Source of the DNA: Ephydatia muelleri
Lineage: Eukaryota; Porifera; Demospongiae; Spongillida; Spongillidae
Length of the DNA stretch: 64,000 nt
Direction of reading: 5' to 3'
Assembly: GCA_013339895.1 (NCBI GenBank)
Contig: JABACO010000004.1
Location: 12,938,244-13,002,243 of the forward strand
The position numbers and the translations under genes are program-made. Shown here in pieces: positions 56,801-64,000 of this stretch. The notes beneath the pieces are model-generated. The model did not search any database. It was not told where the DNA came from and saw only the letters and a program-made list of their open reading frames with translations. Every line of letters begins with the position of its first letter. The first letter of the stretch is position 1.

Positions 56801-57406
56801 CAATTGCCCCTGTGTGTGCGGAGATGTGCGGAGATGTAACTGTCTATTACAGGTTGCTATCGTTTATAGGACGGCAACATTGGGCCGGTTGCATGCGGTG
56901 TGTAACTGACCTAACTTTTTCGCTACATCTCTTGCAGCTTGTTCGGTCACAAATTCTCTTCCGGGTCGATTGGGTTCTGAAGAGGATCTGAGGTCTGCCT
57001 TTAGCCCGAGAAGAAGCCATGGGGTGTTGGGACAGAAGTGCTTGATTTCGGGGAGCCACTTGAGGCGAACGCGATCGTAAGTGTGTTTATTATCTACAGC
57101 GAAGGCGATTAAAAACACGTCCGTCTGGGGATAGGACAGAGGCCGCAGGCGATCGTAGTCGTCTAATCCAGCTAGTTGAAAATAACAAAGTGGTGAGCGT
57201 GGCTCATCGCTGATGAAGTCGTGCTTACATGTGTCCCAGAGAGACAGCGAAACGGGTTTACCGTCTACCATCACATTGGCGGAATAGTTTTCGAAAACAG
57301 TTGGTACGTAACAGCTCGGGAATGCGTTTGTCATCCACGTTGTGAGGAAGGGAGTCTTCCCCACGGCTCCATCTCCTACTATCACCACCTTCAAAGACAC
57401 AGCCAT
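53817..57406 (-). CDS. RHOBTB: RhoBTB: atypical Rho GTPase with two BTB domains
   Basis: Seven exons on the minus strand: 57406-57229, 57171-56911, 56809-56680, 56621-56259, 56203-55771, 55576-55357 and 54097-53817. All are GT-AG, all phases match, and the total is 1866 nt (621 codons plus stop). The Rho domain has P-loop GDGAVGKT (11-18), [12 protein letters not shown] (switch I, Thr36), [14 protein letters not shown] (switch II) and CECSSLTQ. A basic [11 protein letters not shown] stretch and a Pro-rich linker ([10 protein letters not shown]) follow, then BTB1 ([20 protein letters not shown], completed by [11 protein letters not shown]), BTB2 ([31 protein letters not shown]) and the RhoBTB C-terminal region. 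In animals RhoBTB proteins act as Cullin-3 adaptors. The position matching Rac Gln61 is Leu62, and the protein ends CSLM, a possible prenylation box. Intron 6 holds two minisatellites. Confidence 0.92.
54330..54790. repeat. Minisatellite in RhoBTB intron 6 (GGTGTCA type)
   Basis: Imperfect units built on CATCAATGGTGTCACGTGG and GTCATGTGTTG, about 31 bp or multiples. Confidence 0.85.
54830..55345. repeat. 14-bp minisatellite in RhoBTB intron 6
   Basis: Units of GTATGAGGGTAGGG, most regular at about 55075-55230, with G-rich strand equal to plus. Many GGG runs allow quadruplex structures. It ends about 10 bp before the donor of exon 6. Confidence 0.9.
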
Positions 57407-57665
57407 CGATTACCGGCAGCAGTTGACGTGCAATGTTATTCTGCACATTACATATACGGAGGGACTAGTCTAAAATTAGGATTCTATTTTTAGTTTGAAT
57501 CTGATGTAATATTTTTCACCAGCCAACGAACTGTGCATCACCATGCATGCGTTCGTACAGCGTAGATGGAACACAGTTCGGCTTCCCCAGCCCCGCCTCA
57601 TTCATTGTCCTTCTTGCTACCTTGACACCACCGTGACACTATTGACGTGACAACATTGATGCAAC

Positions 57666-58532
57666 CATAGATAGTATAGTAAGTAGATAGTATAGTAAGG
57701 GGATTGGAAACGAGTCTAATCAACACCAATTGACACCTCCACTCCTCGTTACAGCACTTATAAGAATTCCGTACTAGTAACTATGCTTCAAGATGGATGA
57801 CTTGGGAGCCACAGCTGGAAGAAATTCTGAAATGATGGTTCGTATCAAAAAAATTGACAAAAAAGTTGCCGAGTACATACAAATAGGACTAACCAACAGC
57901 AAAACACGACAAACTGATCAATACGCACAACTGCCCGCGCACAGAAGGTACACAAGTTAATGGACTCCATCCCCACTCCAGGCGTATTTTGTGCGTGACA
58001 TGTATCAAAAAATGACGAAAAAAGTAGCCAAGTACATACAAATAGGACTAACCAACAACAAAACACGACAAACTGATCAATACGCACAACTGCCCGCGCA
58101 CAGAAGGTACACAAGTTAATGGACTCCATCCCCACTCCAGGCGTATTTTCTGCGTGGCATGTATCAAAAAATGACGAAAAAAGTAGCCAAGTACATACAA
58201 ATAGGACTAACCAACAACAAAACACGACGAACTGATCAATACGCACAACAGCCCGCGCACAGAAGGTACACAAGTGCGATGCGTCCTGAAAAAAACTTTT
58301 TTTTCTAATTTTCGAAGTTGCCCGTCATATTTTTCCAACCTAAAACGCTTATAGATATACTCCTACGTATGTGAAGCGCTTCAGAGCAGATAAAAAGAAC
58401 CAAGACCAACCGAACTGAAGATATGAACGATTTCGAACTTCTCAGTAGGTGTTAACGATGTAACGCGGAGTGCCCACAGCCAGTGATGCGCTCACGTGAC
58501 TCGTTTCCAATCCCCTTACTATACTATCTATG
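57666..58532. mobile_element. 867-bp inverted-repeat element (CATAGAT termini)
   Basis: The right terminus, reversed, reads CATAGATAGTATAGTAAGGG followed by GATTGGAAACGAGTC. The left terminus is the same with a 16-bp tandem duplication inside. ATGCAAC flanks both sides (57659-57665 and 58533-58539). It contains the 159-bp tandem repeats but no transposase. It lies between RhoBTB and its partial exon copy. Confidence 0.85.
57842..58275. repeat. 159-bp tandem repeat, about 2.7 copies
   Basis: GTATCAAAAA starts units at 57842, 58002 and 58161. The 142-codon minus-strand frame across it is an artefact of an in-frame repeat (159 = 3 x 53). Confidence 0.9.
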
Positions 58533-58715
58533 ATGCAACACGACACATGATAGTCTCGTACCCAGACCCACCATGACGTCTTAGTGGGCCTGGGTACGAG
58601 ACTAACAAGTGTCCATCACCTGAGCTTGTGCCACAGGAAATTATTCGATGGAAGTTACGATATGAAAATCTACAATCCATGGAGTGTTGGGCCGTGGCTC
58701 ATAGTCGTGTTTACC

Positions 58716-58888
58716 TGTGTCCCGGAGTAATAGTGAAGCGGGTGTATATCGACGTGATAGTCGGTGAATACAGTTGGGACGCATTCGTTAGGGAATACGT
58801 TTGTCATCCACGTTGTGATGAAGGAAGTCTTCCCCACCGCCACATCGCCTACTATCACTATCACCACCTTCAAAAACACAGCCATCAC
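58716..58888 (-). pseudogene. Duplicate of RhoBTB exon 1
   Basis: On the minus strand ATG at about 58885 opens VFLKVVIVIVGDVAVGKTSF, then ITTWMTNVF and CVPTVFTDY, close to RhoBTB exon 1 up to switch I. A later indel shifts the frame, but GGGACACAG|GTAAAC keeps the splice-donor position. Here the P-loop is GDVAVGKT, with Val where Gly12 of Rac would be. No following exons were found, so it is a partial duplicate. Confidence 0.75.
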
Positions 58889-59259
58889 TTACCGGTGGCT
58901 AACGGGACATTTATATGTGGTGTATATAGGAGGTGCAAGACTAAAAATAGGTTTCTGTTCTTAGTTCAGATTACCTCATCAGTAGGACAATCATGAGAAA
59001 AGCCGTATGAGAGCAGATACCTGACGTACACGGGCCATGACGTTACTGTCTGACTGCCACCTGCATCTTATTTAATGTAATATGGATATACGAAAATGGG
59101 TCTTGTGGATAAAGCGAACAGAACAAATCAAGACCCTGTGACGGTCCGAGCTGGAAGCGCCTGCGCGTCAGAGGGTCAAGGTAGGCTAAATAAAGTATAA
59201 TTATTATAGCCACCAGGATACAACTCTTTTTCTCCACTTACAAATACAACACACACTGT
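58889..59259. other. No supported gene
   Basis: 5' flank of the exon copy; its sequence resembles the RhoBTB upstream region for a short distance (TAAAAATAGG...TTCT). Confidence 0.4.
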
Positions 59260-59494
59260 TTAACCGATTAACGCCGAGAGACGCATATCTGCGTCAAATA
59301 TGTGTTTACCGTTAGAAGAATTCTTCCAGACCCTTTGAAACATTGTACCAATTAGAAGTTATTCATGTTCACGGCTTCATTTAATATTGTTGAAACCCCC
59401 TTTCCTACTACAAACATTCCTCTGCTGCCTCATTTAGTTGATTTTGGACAACTCTACTGCAGATAAACAAAAAATATTCCGGCGTTAATCGGAA
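59260..59494. mobile_element. Small inverted-repeat element (about 235 bp)
   Basis: CCGATTAACGCCG at the left is the inverse of CGGCGTTAATCGG at the right (59481-59493). It has no coding sequence. Confidence 0.6.
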
Positions 59495-60181
59495 ATAGTC
59501 CTATGTCCGAATCCTATTGGATCCGAATCCCAATGATGCTATTGGACGGATCATTTCTTTTAGATTTTGGTAGCGTATGGCCTGCCGCCTTGTTCGTTCT
59601 GTGACGCATCTTCGTTCCGTGACGTACTTCGTTCCGTGACGTCACTTCCGTGAAGTCCGTCACAGACCCTTCTACATAGGTACCTATCTTGAACCGATTT
59701 AGACACTCCTATATACGGAGAAGACAAAAATGAGCAGTTTCGTTGTTATTTTAGGAAGGACATACACGGTGTCCAGCAAAATCACCCTTCTGGAGTTTAA
59801 ATTTTATCACTATAAAAATTGTACGTTACTCAACGTAGCATATCTTCACAACGGTTTGATGTTTTACTTTCAAATTTCGTACACTTGTTCACACATCATT
59901 TCTCTCTGTGCAAACCTATTGTGGTGCTCTAAATATTTACCATGCCATGGTTGCAAAGGTCTCTAACCCAATGGGTTAGAATTCCACACTTCTCCAGATA
60001 CGAGTGATGATAACGCGTCAAATTCGGAGTGTACATAGAAAAGTCCTGTAGCCATTGATTTCTGCAGATCGTTAAGTTTTTCTTACTCACGTTAGCAACC
60101 CACTATACCGATGCGATTATGTAATGGACACGCCTTTTCCCCAAAATTTACGTATAAACCCGGCGGGCCCGCTTTGAACTA
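59495..60181. other. No supported gene; short GTGACG repeats
   Basis: At 59595-59665 the motif TTCGTTCCGTGACG recurs three to four times. A 78-codon frame at 59730-59966 has no known domain. Confidence 0.45.
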
Positions 60182-60639
60182 TAGCTGCTGCCAGGCCCGT
60201 GCGTAGGATTTTGGAAATGGGGGTTCGATTAACCGCCAGGGAATAAAGGGGGCGTCGATGACAAAATACGTCGAAGTGCGGGAAGCTTTGAGTATCGTTA
60301 AAAGTATTCTCCCATCAGTCACACAAGATCAACCCTCTCAACTTCAGTGCACACAAGATCAGCCCTCTCTACTTCAGTGCACATGCACAAGATCGGTTCT
60401 CTCCACTTCAGACACAAGGTCAGTCCTCTCCACGTCAATGCACACAGACATGCGATCAGAATGAGAGTCAGTGCGAGAGAGACTGTAGGTCAGTGGCTAT
60501 GCTCTCTGTACCATCAGATGCATATTATCAATATGATCGGTACAATGTCGAAAGTATTTGCATGGTGATATCGCCTTGCTTCTGATTGCTACCACTGAGT
60601 CTTTTACGTGTCGCCATTTTCGATCGGGAGGAACCGGGC

Positions 60640-60676
<37 letters not shown>

Positions 60677-60713
60677 CGATCGAACCCACTGCGCACGGGC
60701 CTAGCAGCTGCTA
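60182..60713. mobile_element. MITE with AGGCCCGTGCG termini
   Basis: CAGGCCCGTGCGTAGG near 60196 and its inverse (GCGCACGGGCCTAG) near 60700 are terminal repeats. AGCTGCTG/AGCTGCTA outside them may be an 8-bp duplication with one mismatch. Inside are four loose repeats of CACAAGATCAGCCCTCTC...TTCAGTG (60320-60440) and a run of about 33 G (60642-60675). Confidence 0.65.
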
Positions 60714-61519
60714 CCAATGCTACGTGGTATAGTAGATCCGACGATTGTGTTTCGTACGGTATGTTTCAAGTATCGCTCGACGTTCCATATGTATCGCTTG
60801 GGTCATGGTAGTTTACATTGTGCACCCTTTTTCTATATCTGCTCAGTACATGTAAGCATGCATGTACCATGGCTTCTAATCATGGGACCACCTTCTTCAC
60901 CCTCTACACTAGTCTGGGGACCGGATGACTTCAGTTATCTGGTCCCCTGACTATCTCTATTCCTCTAGACCATTCATATTTTCTGCTTTTCTTTTTACCC
61001 AAATATTAATTTGCTCTTACCTTAAGCCTATATGTATCCATGCTGTATTTATGTGCTACGTGCATTAATTCACCTCCTATTTGCTGCCCATTGATTTTCT
61101 TTACTACGTGCTCCATATCCTACTTTAATCCATCTTTTGTTATGTTCTACCTTGTGCATTGCTATTTGCAATCTAATCCTAGGTGGTGATTGAAGGAGAC
61201 TTCATCTCTCACTGTAGTAGGTGGACACAACTTCCTCCTGGTATACTAGAGCCACATGGTCGCAACCTTCACCTAGTGCTGCACCATTTTCATGTTCAGC
61301 ATCACCATTGGACACAGTGAAAGGTTGGTTATTTGGGATGTTGATCCTGTGCCATGCACCCCCCACTTGTCTGCAAACTCGTAATGGCAAGGGGAAGCAA
61401 ATAGGAGGGCATCTCATGTCTGTTCGACGTATGCAGTCAAACCTCGGATGCTTCCTTGCTAGCAATTACTTTATCTATTACTGTTTCACACAAACACACA
61501 CACACACTAAAATACAATG
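60714..61519. other. No supported gene
   Basis: A 233-codon plus frame starting at 61221 is partly minisatellite. Its first 80 codons have no recognised domain and might include an exon of the C2-like gene, but no proof is visible. Confidence 0.35.
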
Positions 61520-63160
61520 GTCACCCTTCTCTGACCACCCTTATCTGCACTCATGGCCACCCTTCTCTGCACTCATGGTCACCCTTCTCTGCACTCATGG
61601 TCATCCTTCTCTGCACTCATGGTCACCCTTCTCTGCACTCATGGTCACCCTTATCTGCACTCATGGCCACCCTTCTCTGCACTCATGGTCACCCTTATCT
61701 GCACTCATGGCCACCCTTCTCTGCACTCATGGCCACCCCTTCTCTGCACCCTTCTCTACACTCATGGTCACCCTTTCTCTGCTCTCATCACCCTTTTCTG
61801 CACTCATGGTCACCCTTCTCTGCCACTCATGGTCACCCTTCTCTGCACTCATGGTCACTCAGTGGCGTATCCAGAGAGGGTACTCTGGGTGCTTGAGCAC
61901 CCCCCTCGGCCATAGGTGCTAACATTATTAAAAATTATACTTTTATATTATATTGTAGCCGCAAAACATCGAAAGGCAACAATAAATGAGCTGAAGCGTA
62001 CAGCACCCCCCCCCCCCCCCCTCGCTTTTCGTATCGGGCCTGACCATAAGCACCCCCCTCGCTGAAATCATGGATATGCCACTGGCCAGTGGCGTATACA
62101 GAGAGGGTGCTCCAGGTGCTTGAGAACCCCCCTCGGCCATAGGTGGTAAAATTATACTTTTGTATCGTATTTTAGCCGCAAAAGGTAACAATGAATGAGC
62201 TGAAGCATACAGCCCCCCCCCTCGCTTTTCGTATCGAGCCTGACCATAAGCACCCCCCTTGCTGAAATCCTGGATACGCCACTGGTCACCCTTCTCTGCA
62301 CTCATGGTCACCCTTCTCTGTACTCATGGTCACCCTTTTTTGCACTCATGGTCACCCTTCTCTGCACTCATGTCACCCTTCTCTGCACTCATGGCCACCC
62401 TTCTCTGCACTCATGGTCACCCTTCTCTGCACTCATGGTCACCTTCTCTGCACTCATGGTCACCCTTCTCTGCACTCATGGTCACCCTTATCTGCACTCA
62501 TGGTCACCCTTCTCTGCACTCATGGTCACCTTTCTCTGCACTCATGGCCACCTTTCTCTGCACTCATGGTCACCCTTTTCTGCACTCATGGTCACCCTTC
62601 TCTGTACTCATGACCACCCTTCTCTGCACTCATGGTCACCCTTCTCTGTGGTCACCCTTCTCTGTGGTCACCCTTCTCTGCACCCATGGTCATCCTTCTC
62701 TGCACTCATGGTCACCCTTATCTGCACTCATGGTCACCCTTTTCTGCACTCATGGTCACCCTTCTCTGCACTCATGTCACCCTTCTCTGCACTCATGGTC
62801 ACCCTTCTCTGCCCTCATGGTCACCCTTCTCTGCACTCATGGTCACCCTTCTCTGCACTCATGACCACCCTTCTCTGCACTCATGGTCACCCTTCTCTGC
62901 ACTCATGGCCACCCTTCTCTGCACTCATGGTCACCCAAGGTCTCTGCACTCATGGTCACCCTTCTCTGCACTCATGGTCACCTTCTCTGCACTCATGGCC
63001 ACACTTCTCTGCACTCATGGTCACTCTTCTCTGCACCCATGGTCACCCTTCTCTGCACTCATGGTCACTCTTATCTGCACTCATGGTCACCCTTCTCTGC
63101 ACTCATGGTCACCCTTCTCTGCACTCATGGCCACCCTTCTCTGCACTCATGGTAACCCTT
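61520..63160. repeat. 22-bp minisatellite, TCTGCACTCATGGTCACCCT type
   Basis: About 55 units (GCACTCATGGTCACCCTTCT plus CT) run at 61545-61857 and 62285-63155, with variants in the GGTCACC/GGCCACC position and a few 21-bp units. Because 22 is not divisible by three and the unit has no stop, all three plus frames are open; the 283-codon frame is not a gene. Confidence 0.95.
61860..62284. mobile_element. Two tandem MITEs with CAGTGGCGTAT ends inside the minisatellite
   Basis: Copy one is 61860-62084 and copy two 62087-62284; each starts CAGTGGCGTAT and ends in ...ATACGCCACTG-like sequence. Both contain GTGCT...TTGAG..CCCCCCTCGGCCATA and a C-run followed by CTCGCTTTTCGTATCG. They split the minisatellite; GTCAC borders both outer ends. 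Confidence 0.8.
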
Positions 63161-63162
63161 TT

Positions 63163-63250
63163 CACACACACATACGCACACATACACACACACACATAAC
63201 ACACACATAGCACGCACACACACACATAACACGCACCACACACACACACT
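63163..63250. repeat. CA microsatellite
   Basis: (CA)n with ATAACACGCA interruptions, directly after the minisatellite. Confidence 0.9.
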
Positions 63251-63533
63251 CCTTACCAGCCATTCCTTCTACTACTCATGCTAGCAGACTGGATGTTAGG
63301 AAAATAGGCTGGGACCATGCCAACGTATCCATACCAGCTTCTAAAACCTGGAAATGACTCTGTGTGTACCATAGCATCTGGAGACAACTTCTTTGATGTG
63401 TGTGTATCAGTGGTACGTACAAAAATGGATTGCACAGGTGTACCTTAGTTTACATTTATGTGGATGCCTGTATGGTGTCGGAGGGTGTATGAGGGTGTGT
63501 GAGTGTGTCCTCCTGTCCATCCACCACTCCCAG

Positions 63534-63689
63534 TTTCTTATTGCATCCTATTGCTGGAATGCAAGAGCACCTGTCACAGCCAGATGGGAGGAGACACTGG
63601 TGCTTGATGTTCATATCTATGGCATTCCCCACCACTTGGTCATGTTGCCCCCAATGATGAACATGGAGTTCTATGACATTGACATAGTG
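63534..63689 (+). CDS. C2-like exon of unknown gene (partial)
   Basis: An acceptor (CCACTCCCAG) and donor (GTG|GTGAGT) frame 52 codons in phase 0 to phase 0. The text APVTARWEETLVLDVHIYGI and MMNMEFYDIDIV resembles the middle and Asp-rich loop of a C2 domain (WxExL then ExxDxD). C2 domains bind membranes, often with calcium. Adjacent exons could not be joined; a possible next exon begins at 63936 after CTGCTAG. Confidence 0.4.
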
Positions 63690-64000
63690 GTGAGTAGGAG
63701 CGTGTGGTGGTGTTTGTAGTGTGTCCATTATGACTTGATAAGCTGTTGTCAGTGTGTCTAGAAATACGTGCCATTAATCTTAAGCTGAGCTGTTTGTGCA
63801 TTTACACTGTACATGTACATGTATGTGGTACATGGATTATATGTGTGGAAGGTGCATCGATGGATATATTTGGTGCATGTATGTTAGTACGTGGTACATT
63901 CACTCCCTCTCCCCCCTTCCCATCCCTCTGCTAGATGGCCATGCAGTTGCCAATCGCTTGACAAGAAGTTGTGCGAACCTACAAGTCACAGAAAACCAGG
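63690..64000. other. No confirmed gene; possible exon at 63936-64000
   Basis: After a pyrimidine-rich tract and TAG at 63935 an open frame (GHAVANRLTRSCANLQVTEN) runs to the window edge. Its phase does not fit the C2-like exon directly, so another exon would have to lie between. Confidence 0.25.

Noticed and set aside
57845-58273. 142-codon minus-strand frame with repeated Cys/Trp-rich units
   Set aside because: It is a 159-bp tandem repeat inside a non-autonomous element; the unit length is a multiple of three, so the frame persists by chance.
62348-63199. 283-codon plus-strand open frame
   Set aside because: It is entirely the 22-bp minisatellite; all three frames are open.

Overview
The window is metazoan genomic DNA. 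Genes have many short GT-AG introns, and the families seen (RhoBTB, SRCR domains, Ginger-, Kolobok- and CACTA-like transposons) are animal. Very short introns (about 40-100 bp), SRCR exons and the transposon mix suggest a marine invertebrate, possibly a demosponge; nothing read here proves the species. No rRNA, tRNA or CRISPR locus was recognised.

Host genes are few. A complete seven-exon RhoBTB gene (57406 to 53817, minus strand, 621 codons) is the clearest; all splice phases agree. Three exons of an SRCR-domain gene lie at 46658-47341 (minus). The last two exons of a single-pass membrane protein gene (8424-8507 and 23599-23876, plus) flank a 15 kb intron filled by transposons. A C2-like exon lies at 63534-63689.

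The rest is layered mobile DNA. 1-7 kb: a Kolobok-like DDE transposase gene whose 13 exons give one open frame of 596 codons, plus a truncated copy; a third, broken copy is at 42.3-44.2 kb. 8.65-23.07 kb: a giant foldback element with inverted arms of over 1 kb, 29-bp minisatellites and a damaged DUF7869-type transposase gene, itself invaded by a Ty3/gypsy element (12360-17184) and two small transposons. 24-38 kb: two Ginger-like copies (integrase, then Ulp1-like protease and PHD-like finger in the plus-strand copy). The minus-strand copy is split by a second Ty3/gypsy element (27035-36141) with LTRs identical by eye, and that element is split by a 4.5 kb CACTA-like element (28872-33393). 38.84-40.85 kb: a smaller foldback element with a 9-bp target duplication. 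41-53 kb: decayed integrase, reverse transcriptase, Ulp1 and endonuclease-like fragments. 54-63 kb: RhoBTB with minisatellites in an intron, a partial RhoBTB exon copy, an 867-bp inverted-repeat element, and a 22-bp minisatellite.

Nested order can be read from target duplications: Ginger-like copy, then gypsy 2, then CACTA; and host intron, then foldback, then gypsy 1. The transposons supply most of the coding sequence; apart from the foldback being hosted in an intron there is no sign that neighbouring genes work together.
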